Assembly: GCA_000708835.1 (NCBI GenBank)
Contig: DF236981.1
Span: 62,001 to 126,000 of the forward strand
DNA length: 64,000 nucleotides
Source of the DNA: Klebsormidium nitens
Taxonomy: Eukaryota; Streptophyta; Klebsormidiophyceae; Klebsormidiales; Klebsormidiaceae
Direction: 5' to 3'
Both the position numbers and the translations under genes were made by a program. The notes under the pieces were generated by a model that had not been told where the DNA came from, searched no databases, and saw only the letters and a list, made by a program, of their open reading frames with translations. Every line of letters starts with the position of its first letter. The stretch's first letter is position 1. This document shows positions 13,401 through 24,800 of the stretch, piece by piece.

Positions 13401-13525
13401 ATTTGGAAGTCTGTACGAGTGTGAGTGATGCTTAGATCTTGGCATGCCAGGGATTATCTCCGCTTGGTTTCGGGGACTGAATGTGCAACTCATCTGACGA
13501 CTTGCAGGACATTCTTCAAGTATGA
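10460..13525 (+). CDS. frr: ribosome recycling factor, organellar (probably plastid), 5' end unresolved
   Basis: RRF splits the post-termination ribosome together with EF-G; the plant plastid form is nuclear-encoded (HCF108 in Arabidopsis). Exons: 10460-10532, 10772-10867, 11306-11403, 11683-11794, 12186-12227, 12662-12718, 12922-12972, 13176-13232, 13508-13525, all GT-AG and in phase, about 200 residues. Family hallmarks: [26 protein letters not shown] at the hinge to domain [33 protein letters not shown], and [11 protein letters not shown] containing the Arg needed for ribosome binding. The last exon codes only DILQV before the stop. The first listed exon ([16 protein letters not shown]) is supported by phase and by its helical sequence. 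A transit peptide is expected but its exon is not certain; see the spacer upstream. Many short exons of 18-112 bp are notable. Confidence 0.9.
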
Positions 13526-14315
13526 CAACGTGCGGTTTTTCTCTTCAATTCCTCACGCTCTGATATGGCTCGTGCTGACTTAGCCAACGTGTAATGCACG
13601 GAAGCGCTTGCACAGTGACCTACGGCACAAACGGTCAAAATATGGGGTAGACGAGCAAGGTCGATTGGAACGTTTCACAGGTGGCATTGAGTTAGGATGC
13701 ACGTACCAAATGACCTTTGTGTTTGCCTTTTTCTCACATGCACGCGTTACTCAAAGCTAACATAGCAGCATGCTAATATTCGAGAATATGTGCACCAGGT
13801 TCTGGATGTAATGGCAGAGAAACTGGCTTCCGCACAACCTTTCAGCTATGGGTGATTTGGTGATGGAATCCAAATTGCACGCGCTCCGCACCATGGCTCC
13901 AGGTTATGGGACGCTTAATCTCCTCTGGCACATGGACGGACCTGTAAAAGATATGCGTCGCAGGTTGAGTCAATGTGTGCGGCGCCATCCGATCGCCTGT
14001 GGTGGAAGGCTGCAATGCAGCTCAGCGGCTGCGCCGTTATTTACAGTATATAGAACCTATCGTCTGGATTATACCCGCCCATGTCGGAGGCAGAGTCCTT
14101 GATCCTTTGAGTCCATGAAGCTTGCCTACGGTACACGTGTAGCCTTTGAACGCGCACTCGCTATATAATTAAGCTCATGATGATAGCTACTAGTCTGAAT
14201 ATTGCAATGATTTTAGCGCAAAACTGATTCTTATTTTTCCTGCATTGTATTGTTGAGGCGGCGCCGGGGATCGAGCTCGAATAAACTACAGTGATCTTCA
14301 GTATTGCAATATATT

Positions 14316-14347
14316 GCTCGTTGTTGGTTCATGAACCAACAACGAGC
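14316..14347. repeat. perfect 32-bp palindrome
   Basis: The half-site GCTCGTTGTTGGTTCA is followed directly by its exact reverse complement with no spacer. It could form a cruciform or a hairpin in RNA. It lies in a gene-free spacer about 0.8 kb past the RRF stop. Confidence 0.95.
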
Positions 14348-15173
14348 TTGCAACCGTCACGTCGCGCACTGCCGATGCAAACGCAGCAGAGCTATATATA
14401 GAGCCTGCCGGGCCGCTCGCCCGGCCCGCAAGCATCATACATAGAAGCTATACATCGACCTAGGGCCGTGCGGCGCGGTTGTGTATATACGTGCGTGGCC
14501 AGTGCAGCAAGATTCTAACCACATGTTCACTTTGTATACCGTGTACATGTAGCACTGAGCATCATGGCCGGCACTGATATATGCCTCAGTGAGCTCGAGC
14601 TGTCTCGTACACGTAACATTACATGAACATGCACCCCGTGTGTATCACATAGGCGTACAATCCTGCCCGGCCGGGCCCCCTGGTTGTACAACTCCGAAAG
14701 ACTAAATCTGAACTTGCTCCGATGTGTGTCATAGCTACTGATCAGGTTTTCCAGAGTCAGGTCGTCGCTGAGCTGGCCGTTAGGAACTTATTATTACGCT
14801 GAGCCTGGCAAGATTACATGATCGTTGAATGTCCAGGTAGTTACGCCTGCATGTTCCTTAAGATAGATCATCAACTGCAACTAAACCGCCCATATCCGGG
14901 AGACTTCCAAGCCTTCAGTCCAAAGTGCTCGAAGCGTCGAGCTGCTGGCAACATCAAGATATCGTCTACAAGTACACAGTTACCTTTACCAGCACGCATT
15001 GAATCTTCCGAGCTATCCGAGAGGTGTATCTCGGCCAGATACGTTAGAACCTTGAAGCTCTGCTGCTTTGTTCTACGGCCAAACCCCCACAAAAGAGGTT
15101 AAACTCCTCGAGACTGTCAATCACCCTAGTGTACAACCAACCTGCTCTATCCTAACTACCTTTCCGTTCAATG

Positions 15174-15200
15174 CCCTCACCCTCACCCTCACCCTCCCCT
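15174..15200 (-). repeat. G-run repeat with G-quadruplex potential after the MKK3 stop
   Basis: On the minus (MKK3 sense) strand this reads as four or more GGG runs separated by TGA (GGGTGAGGGTGAGGGTGAGG). It starts only a few bases after the MKK3 stop codon, so it should be in the 3' untranslated region of that messenger. Spacing of three bases between GGG runs meets the usual quadruplex rule. Confidence 0.8.
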
Positions 15201-15204
15201 CTCC

Positions 15205-18200
15205 TCACAACTGCAAGTGCGTCTCCTGGCGCGAGATCCAGAACGAACCCAGCACTTCTTTGGACGGCTCAAACACAAACAACTCGCTGAACGATCCACG
15301 CACAGGACCGGTCCGGATCTCCAGCGGCGGCGGCCCGCCGGGCCCGTTATCGGCCGTTCCAGCAGTGCCGTTGGCCGGTGTGAACTGGCTCCCAACGGCA
15401 ACGTTCCCGGTGACCCGGATCATAACGCCCCGGTCGCCGTAGCCGCAGCACTCGAGCGAGTTGATGACGTGGACCCACTTCTCGTCGGGCTTGTTCAGCA
15501 GGCGCTGCAGCTCGCAGTGCGCGTCGTAGATCGTCTGCTGACCCGTGAACGGCTCGCCGCCCACACTGCACGCACAAACCAGCCAGACGGTCAGCTGAGC
15601 AGCGTGGTCAGAATGATGGGGACAGCCAGCGATGAAGAGGTAGTTCAAGAAACTGGTCTCGGGAGCAGCCGGGAAAGAGAGAGACGAGAGCGCAAAGTAA
15701 GATCAAGTTGGGCCGGAAAAGGACAGTTTCGGAAGTGGGGGAAATGCCCAAACTGCCACGCCCTTTGTCGTATTCCCTCAGATAGTCCAAAAAATGCGTG
15801 CATCGATTTGTGATCTAAGGAGGGCCCAAAACATGGCGCCAGGCAACTCAAACGTTGCTCACGTAAGCCCGGTGACATTTTTCGAACTCTGCGCAACAGC
15901 CAACTCAAAGCAATCTGCGGCCACGAGTGAGCCCGGCTGAGTTTGACGCCCCATCTGCACGTTGCACGGTGGGACGGCCACTTTGATGAGGGGCCTCTTG
16001 ACGAGTTACGATCAACGACTGTATCTCATGATGACGTGACGCTGACGTCAAAGCGATTGTGAAAAGGGATAGGTGCGCGGCACTTACACAAGGGCGGACT
16101 CGTCCCGGTAGAGGTCCTTGAGGAAGCCAAACATGGCCTCGCTCCCGTCGAAGAGCGAGTAGTAGTGCGTCGTCAGCATCTGCAGGCAAACACGGCTGAT
16201 TGCACATCAGATACGCAAGCAAAAGCGTCAGAAAAGGACCAAGCGCAGCTGTTAGCGCACACAGCTCTCCAAACATAGGAAGCTACAGCAGAACGATCAA
16301 CGAATATGAGGGTTGACGATCGGCCATCCGCGTCAAAAGATCCTGGCCACAGAGTCTTGGTCCCCGTGCCAATAGGCACTGCGGACCATACACAAAGAGC
16401 AGCGCGAATGTACTGAATGTCGAAAGCCGTGCGTTTGCACTGCCGGCCGTCCTACCGTATGCAGCATGCGAAATACTCTTCTGAAACCAGGAGCGAATGA
16501 ACATTCAACTTCTTCCTGGAGACATTCCTCTGGCAGGTCGACGACATCAGCAACTTCCGCAACTCCTGCCGTCTGCTCCAGGCCAGTCCTCTCTTTTACC
16601 CCCAATACCCCCAATACCCTCAAAGGCACATTATTGGAAAATGTCAGCGTATGCAACAAAGAGTTGACAAGGGTGCTCACGTCGGAGAGGTCCTTGAGGC
16701 GCTGTGCGGGGTCGAAGACGCTGTTGACGTACTCTGCCAGCTGGCGGTCGTCCATCTGGTACTTGGTGATGAACGGGTGCGCCAGCAACTGCACGGCAGC
16801 CACGTGGCGCGTAACCATTCAGAACGCTGAAAGCCTCAAATCTACGGCTGCCATTCTTCACAAGAATGAGTACAGTGTTCTGTCAGCTGGCCAGCTGGGA
16901 GGGCAGAACTGGGGCCATCAGAGAGGATACACATAGATGGTTAAAGCTAGACGCTCCTGCAGTCGAAAGAGGACGAGTATTGCAAAGGAGTGCGAGCTCG
17001 AAACTGCTAAGGTATGCAAGGGCCCTGGTATTCGAAGTCATTCGTCAGAGCAAGGATTACTCCACTCATGTTGAGGATTTTTTTTCTGCGGGATATGTCT
17101 GACGGGCTGAAGGCTTCGTTCGAGACAAACTAGCAGGGCATTTCGAAGGTTGCCAGATCCTTGGGCGGCTGACCTGCTCTGCGGTTGGCCTGCTGTCGGC
17201 ATCTTTCCGGAGGCAGGCGTCGACAAAGTCGCAAAACTCGGGGGAGAACTGGTCGGGGGGCGGTGTGGGGGACGGATCGTACATGACCTGAAGGGGAGAG
17301 CACCGCCGATGTGAAATTGCAGGAAAAGAATAAAGCTTTGCTGGTTCGGCCAAATCAACCCGGAGTTTGACCTTTGAATGTGGCTTTGTCGGGTGCTAAA
17401 CGCGCGGCTGAGTAAGCTTCCAAGAGATGGCTTCCGCGCCAACCAACAGTACCTTGCTGCATACCCTTGCCTTAGGACCGACATCGGTCTGAACAGACAG
17501 ATAAAGGCATGCCGATTGGAGTTTCGAACTCGACCAGCGCACTCTCCCTGAAAGCGCTTGCAATTGAAGCTGATGACTTTCATGTCAAGGCATCCACTAA
17601 CGCGGCCTGTATCAAATAGTCATCACACACGCTTTCGGGGCCTTGACACAACATTCTCCATCCTCCAAGTTCTGAGCTAGGTTGTGAGCAGTAGTGTCAT
17701 TGTAAAACTTGGCGAAGGTGGCGTTGATCAGCTGGATTGCCCAAAGCTGTCACTGGCGTACTTTCAGATCGCCTTTGACGGCTGGCAGGGGGCACCTAAC
17801 GTGGCTCCCATCGGATGGTTCGGAGGTGTGAAGATGGGGGCTCCCCCCATCAATCGTCGATGCCAGGTTGATGAGCTGGACCCTCGCTTGTGCGTACAAA
17901 GAGCGAGCTAGGCCACAAGAGGCGGGTCAAAATCTTGATTTGAAGGCGTTTGCGGTTGTTAATCACAAACCAGAGAATCACCCCCAAAAAACAAACAAAC
18001 AAATAAACAAACAAACGAACAAATAAACAAAAACAAACAAGAAAAGGTCGACGCACCTGGAGCATGAGGTTGACGGGCCCTGTGGTTGCGTTGTAGGGGA
18101 AGATGCCGGTGCCGCACTCGAGGAGCGTGAGGCCCAGGCTCCAGATGTCGGCCGGGAACGAGTACGGCTCGTTGTTTATCCTTTCAGGGGACATGTACGT

Positions 18201-20535
18201 CACCGTACCAACAAACGTGGCGCACTGGAGGAGAGCGGACGGGCGTCAGGAAATTGGGTCGGTTTTAACCCGACCTTAATTCATGGAATCCAATTTTAAC
18301 ATACAGTGCCCACAAATGTCGCGTGGAGGTGGAAGCTTTCTACAGCTGCAGCATAAATGTGGGCTTTGCGGTATCTCAAGTCCGGCTCAGTAGCCCCGAA
18401 CATGGCGCACCTGAGGAGTAGACAGGGGTCACAAGTGCAGCTCGCCTTAGTACAGCGGATGCAAATGTTTAGAGAGATGTACACTAAACTTAGCTTGGTA
18501 CCAGAAAACGCATACTGGGTGTTCCCAAAAACGTGACCCACTGAACAAAGTCGAGGTGGATCCTTACAGCTCTTTGCACTAAACCTGCCATCTAATTTCA
18601 AATGCTCCAATCAGGATTCCCTGATCTTGGACCATTCGATCAACAACAAGGCAGGCATCGGACAGTCAAAAATCAGGAAATCGGCTCAGAAATTCTGGAA
18701 ATCGATGGCAAGTTTGACGCCAAACAACTGTAGTAAAAAGGGCAGCAGCTGAGGGAGGCTCACCATGGCCACAGAATTATCGAGCCCCGCACTAATGCCA
18801 AAGTCGGTGATCTTGGGCTCCCCGTTGAGGTTGATCAGAAGGTTGGCGGGCTTGATGTCACGGTGCACCAGGTGGCGCACCCTGGACGCGCCATCACACA
18901 CACGTGTTAATGCACTTCACTACGCCCAGAACAATCCTTGATGTCTAGAGATATGGGAGAGTTTCAGAACCGTGCTTCGGAGCTGAGCTGCCCCCACTGG
19001 TCCACCTCTGACAGTTAGAGGTAGAACGCGCCATCCTTTTCGTTTTAAACTCAATCGCCAGGCGTCAGTTCGATAAATGCAATAAGTTAGTCCCATCCAG
19101 TTGCTCTGATTCAGCTGACGCAAAATCCAACAACCCAGATTGGCAGGCGCAACCTTCGAAACGGGGGGGCTTGACAGCCCACATTTGACTTTTTCCAAAG
19201 TACAGCAAGCACCCACAAGGAGAAAGAGCGTTCACTTGTCCTGAGTTGAGAAAGGTTTCGAGTGTGGCCACTCACTGGTGAAGGAAGGAGAGGCCCGCGA
19301 GGACCTTTTGCGTGATCTTTGACAAGATAGGCTCCGGGATCTTCTTGACGACGCGCACGATGTCAGCGAGGGATCCCCCGTCCATGTACTCGAGCGCGAT
19401 GCTGACCTGGCCACTGTCGGGAGCGTAGAACGCCCCGTAAAACTCCACGAGCCCGTTGTTGGCTGTCGCGTGCTGAGCCTCGCACAGCGTCTTGATCTCT
19501 TTCAGCAGCTGCTGCCGTTTATCCTGAGCAACAAGGAGGCGGTGGGGGTTCTGGAGATAGGCTCGACAATAATATTGCGTGGGGCTAAGCTGGATATATC
19601 TGCACATTTGTGCATTACAGTCGGTGGCATGGAGGGGCACATAAGGTTACAGGAGAATGGAATCGTAGCCAATGATGAAAGCTGGATCCCGCTGCTGAAC
19701 ATTCTTGGGAATAGGGACGCTAGCAGGCCAAATGGCTCAAGACAGTCAACAAGGAATCAAAAGTCCTCAGTGAGAAGATTGCAAACCCCGTCACAACTGA
19801 CAATCACACAACTAAAAGAGTCCTCAAATTCTGTTTTGAGTTGCCAGCTGCCCCCACTGCTAGCCAGTCAGATTTATCTTGAATTTGCTGAATGCATTTT
19901 GCCTCTGTAAAAGTCATATCGCAGTCTTGCGATTGCAATACTGCAATCAAGCAGAGCCCAATGCGCGCAGCTTTCCCAGTCAATCCTGCAAAGCTTGACA
20001 ACCAAAGACGGTCTTCAGATAGATCCGAACCCTGCTAGCAGACGCAGCCATTGCAAACGATTCAACAGACCATTTGCTACCAGGGATCCCTCTAATGTTT
20101 GCAGCGAAGACCAATCGACTCACACCGGGTCAGATCTTTCAACCATCGGTACAAGCCCATGTTCAACCGCCTCACCCTATCTGCCGCGTTGATTTTCTTG
20201 AGCGCCACAATCCTGTGGTGAGGGATGTGAATTGCTTTCCGTACGGTACTGCTCGCACCCCACCCAATTGTGTTGAACACCAGCATCTCATGCGAAGCAC
20301 ACCGGTAAGAGACGTCCCGGCTGATCCCCCCCTCTGCAGTGTCATCAGAGCCCTTCTTTCTCTCCAGTCCCATCTCATTGATGTTGTACTCGCCGCAGGA
20401 CTGGCCCATCAGATTTAGGGTTCCCCCGTCCGTGACTCTGTACGACGCCGACACGCTATCCATCATCATGTCAGGCGCCCGCAGCATGCTCCCATTTGTG
20501 GCTAGCGGCATCAGCCGCTTCTTCATCTGCTCCAT
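15205..20535 (-). CDS. MKK3: MAP kinase kinase MKK3 with C-terminal NTF2-like domain, 8 exons
   Basis: Plant group-B MAPKK; MKK3 phosphorylates MAP kinases (MPK1/2/7/14 or MPK6 in Arabidopsis) in stress, hormone and dormancy signalling. Exons: 20535-20176, 19523-19276, 18881-18764, 18224-18057, 17287-17174, 16788-16681, 16179-16088, 15565-15205. All phases match, giving 522 residues against 520 in Arabidopsis. The kinase domain spans about 83-345: glycine loop [15 protein letters not shown] lysine, [21 protein letters not shown], then SVAMCAT, the plant S-x5-T activation-loop pair, and VTYMSPERI. Residues about 370-522 form the NTF2-like domain (HYYSLFDG, ...[25 protein letters not shown]) that distinguishes MKK3 from other plant MAPKKs. 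The N-terminus (SDGGT-like [18 protein letters not shown]) also matches MKK3. Start is the first Met in exon 1. The intron after exon 4 carries a GTTT-type microsatellite. Confidence 0.97.
17986..18042. repeat. AAAC/AAAT tetranucleotide microsatellite in an MKK3 intron
   Basis: Imperfect repeats of AAAC with some AAAT and CGAA variants. On the MKK3 strand it is a GTTT tract starting about 15 bases after the exon 4 donor, so it makes a T-rich stretch next to a splice site. Confidence 0.85.
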
Positions 20536-21826
20536 GGCTATGAGATGCGTGTATTGCCCCAGCCCGGTTGATTCTCTGTCCGCTATCCGCTATTTTTGAC
20601 TCAGAAATGAATCGCTGCGGGACTCAATAGAATCCCCTAATCCTCAAGAATGCACCTCCTTTGCTTTTCCCCAGCAGAAAAAGAAGATCCTAAACTTCAG
20701 ATTGAGCATCTCCTTGCTGCGAAACCAGGAAGTAGAGATGTGCTTCCCTCGCGAAGCCCAAAGCACGCCTTGCCATTGATCGGGGTGCAAAGAAGCAACT
20801 TGCAATCGGGCCATCATCGCAGCGTGGGCGATACCGTTGCAGTGTGCACTCGTAAATGGCGTGCGCCAACTTGGCAAGAGGATGCAGTCGTGGCAGTCAG
20901 TCCCCTCTTCACGTGACGTACGATGACGGACATTGTCAGAATTCTGGGGGGCCCCCTCGGTTAACCTACTGAGTACTGACTCTACAGTAGTGGCATGGCT
21001 TCGGCGACCTTGGCGCGGCGCGGCGCTGCCGCGGGATCGGCCTGATAACATTACTAACGCTTGGATTTCGCCACGGTTATATTGCTTTTGCGTCATACCA
21101 TACATTCCGCCGCAAGAATACAATTCCTGACGGTAACACAAATCAAAGGCACCCTAGCGCAGGTTTAAACTGGCCCGGGTTAAGTCAACAAAATCTGGGT
21201 TAAATCAAACCTGTATTGTTGACCCTCCAAACGTGGTCATTGCGAGTTTGAAGCGTCAGCGTACGCCCAATTGTAGATCAGATCGTCTCTTCCAAGACGT
21301 GATCTCCCTTGCTATGTGCAAAGCTAAATTCATTATGAAAGTATCAGTTTAGAGCTCGAGATTGCTATAAATTAGTTGAGGCAAGATTGCACGATGGATT
21401 GATGGAAGCACCAAGACCAGCGTTGCTGCAATTCCTGACTCTATCGCGGTAGAATCTGCTGTCACAAGGACGTTGAATACGTTCCGCATCCGTCACGCCA
21501 CTATCCACGTTCCAAAAGCCCCAGCAGCCAAACCTTCATGCACAAACAGCGGACATATGCAGCAAGCACAAAAGTCTTCCGTAATCAAAGGACTTTTAAG
21601 TAGATGCTTGAGAAGCAAGCTATCTCCAAGTCCATGCACAAGATTGGATCCTTCTAGCTGGCAACATGCGATTCTTTATACCACTTGTTCAGTGTTGACC
21701 GTTGCAAAACAAATGTGCTTGTCGTCTCGAACTGTTTCACTCTAGGTTTTCACATACTTCAATGAGGTTATCCGCAATACCAGGAGCTTGGCTCATAGTA
21801 ACAAAACAAACTTCTACCAAGAGCTT
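20536..21826. other. spacer between two same-strand kinase genes
   Basis: The spacer covers the upstream region of MKK3 and the 3' region of the FunK1-like gene. Only short unrelated open frames occur. I see no RNA gene or repeat family; a short GGCGC-rich stretch lies at about 21010-21040. Confidence 0.55.
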
Positions 21827-24800
21827 TTACCGGGCCCACTTAGAACAGACACCGTTGAACTGCTCCGCCGTCACTCTCATGCAATAATCCCGCATAGTTC
21901 GCCCTGGCGTCTTGGGATAGAAGAGATCATGGAGCTCCAAGAGGAAGCCGCGGAACTCATCCGGGACCCGCTTGAGGTCGCTCGGCTCCGCCGCGAGCAT
22001 ACGTCCGGCCCGCAGCTCCGCGCACTTTTCCAGGTCGGACAGCTTCATGTCATGCCGCCGCGCCACCTTCTCGTCGCAACAGCAGGCGAGGAGGCTGATG
22101 TAGAGCCCCTCCAGCATTGAGCTCCGGGTGTGGCTCCGCCCTTGCAGTACTGAGAGAGGGGCATAGAGCGGGGTGCCCGTGATGGCACCCAGCTTCCCAG
22201 TCGGACTGGCTGGCTGTATCTTGTCCACGTCCTCGTGTGCAACGACCTAAAGAGGAGTAGGTCCCGTCAAACTTCCGGCAAAGAATGACACCAGGAATGG
22301 GAAGATGCACATCACAGTCTGATTGCTGAGACGCGGAACAATTCGTGCTGGGGTTGCTCGGGTCGAAGTCTTTGCCTACAGCTGGAGTGCATTTGAACGA
22401 GAGCGCCTTGAAGCCATGACCGGAGACTCTAATTCGAGCGGCAGTTGGGGTCGGCTCTGGTAGGGTCTGGTAGGCATGCTCAACTGTGGGCTGACGTCAC
22501 AGCCTACACTGAGCCTTTGCGTCTGAAACGGCTTACGTTGACGTACTTACAAAGCATAGCGACATGTATGAGACCACTCTTTCACAAGAGTCCGCATGAA
22601 GCAAGTATGCATGTACCGAATTCACCGTCCAATTCAAACAAAATGTCGATAAGGGCGAACCTTGGCTGCTGAGAAGTCGAAGAGCATTCCTCGTCCCTCA
22701 AAAACTCCGATGTTGTCAAGGCTAATGTCCCTCTGGAGGACGCCCTTCTCTACGCACCCGTTGATTGCATCCGCAACATCACGTGCCGCCTGCAAGAGAA
22801 CCATCAGTCGAAGAATTTGGTCAGGTAACAACAACGAGAAAAAATGTCGGAACTAGCAGAAATTCGCAGACCGTTTTTCTTAACAGAATTACGTGACGAG
22901 AAATCTTGTACAGAATTCTGCACCGATCCAAACAAGTAGAAGCGGAGTGACAGATTCTAGAGACTAACGGTACAGCTCTGAACATCTTGACAGAGAAAAG
23001 AAGGACAACCCCCTGTGAAAATCGTTTGCCATAGCCATCCTGACCAAAAATCTAGCCATGCTTGTTTCTTTCATTGCAAAAGACGAACCTGGACAAGCAA
23101 CTTCCGTCCAAGTTGCATAGTGAGCCGCTGCGCATACGGGGCCAGGAGGAGCGCGTGCCACTGTCGACCCTGGTAGGTGCACTCGCCGCTTGCGAGGACC
23201 TTCACAAGGTGTGGCACACCTTCCGCAGTCAGCATTCTCAGCAAGTCGCCCTGCAGTGACAAGAAGCATGCGTCAGCCCCCAGCAAACTTGAGCATTCCC
23301 GGCCCAACATTAGCACACCCTTGAACGGTTACCAGGTTTACCCAAAAGTCCAAGTCTTGAATAACAGGTTTTCAGAAATCTGCGTCAGCTTCTGAAGTGC
23401 ATTCCCAGACATGCAAAGTCCATATGGGGTTTCGGGATCACCCCCTTGGGGGATGAATCAGTCACTCGGCAAACTACAAAAAGTTGGAAGCGGGCAGGAT
23501 TACCGGCAAGGAACTTTACTAAGAATTTATACTGGAGCCGAGGAAGATTAGCACCCAGAATCCCCTTCTTCATGAGAAGTTTGCGTCGTTAATGTCCCTG
23601 GAAATGAATGGGGGAGCTTTTGAATTAAGAATCTGGCCCCCCGTTACAAGATCAATGAGGCCCGGCCCCCATGCAAGGGTGAGGCTGAGGGGCCGAGATT
23701 TCCCCCATAAGGAGATGTGTTCAAGTGGTCCTGGGGGCCGTCAACAATCCAGAGTCAGGCAAGTTCCCTGCTATCTGGGGGTTTTGGGTGTATTATTTAA
23801 GGTTCCGATTCTGACACAGGTTCCAGATCTGCAAAACGCCTTCATATCAGAGTATTTGTATTACGGTCTGAAACCCCATTTTCGGATGGCCTTCAGAAAT
23901 TTCTGGTGAAGTTGGCTAGCATCCTGGTCTCCCTATGTCTCACTTCAAAGCAGTTCCTGAGCACCTCGAGCACTTACCTCCAGCTTGTGGTCGCAGAGTT
24001 TCAGAATGCATTTTCCGAAGTAGCCATCGCTCTCTGCCGTAAACACCCAGCTCCCCACAGTGCTGGGCCCCGTGCCCCGTCTCAGCAACTGCAATTTGCC
24101 CACCCGCCTCCCCTCCAACACGCTCAGGTCAGGCAACACCGGGCTCACAAAGCCCAGCTTGCTCTTCTCCGTAGCTAGAAGCCTCACCAACCATCTAAAG
24201 CCGACCGAGTCTTCGCCAATGTAGAATGGCTGCAGGCCTGTTGACTCTATCACCCACTTGCACTCGCTATCTCGATGGATGTGGACGACCTCTAAGGCGT
24301 TCATGTTCAGGCCAAAGGAGAAGAAATGCTGACGATCCGGCTGGTTCTCTAAAGCGACCTGGCCTCGTCCAATTTCCTGACCCAACATCGAATCTTGATC
24401 GTCTTTACCGTCGTGGACCTTAAACTCGCCGACCGTAACGAGCTGAGTCCAAGCTATCAGCTCCTCTGCCAACATGCTTGTGTCTGGTCGGCCTACGGGA
24501 TTTATGAACTGGTTGGAGGAATTGTGCGTGTCCATCACAACGAGCTCTGAACCGACCGCTTCTTTTACTGCGTGTATTATTTTCATCACACAAGGCTGCA
24601 TGTGCTTATCCTCGCTCAACTGGGACTTCTGCGCCTGAGGAATGAGGTCTACTAGTGTCAGGTGAGGGGGTTTTGTAGACGAGTCTGAGTTAGGCGTCTT
24701 GACCCCTCCTGCGCGCTGCGCCTCCGGCTCCGGCTCCGGCTCCATTTTTTTCTCATTGATCGTTTGCAGCGACTCTGCAGTTCACAAGACATTCGCCCTT

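Larger units (their letters stand above)
13526..15204. other. intergenic spacer between convergent RRF and MKK3 genes
   Basis: I find no coding exon here. The spacer holds a perfect 32-bp palindrome (14316-14347) and, at its right end, CCCTCA repeats that read as G-runs on the MKK3 sense strand. The middle part (about 14200-14700) is rich in short palindromic words and TATATA runs. Confidence 0.55.

Noticed and set aside
15217-15813. 198-codon plus-strand frame opposite the MKK3 last exon
   Set aside because: The minus strand carries the conserved NTF2-like domain; this is its complement.
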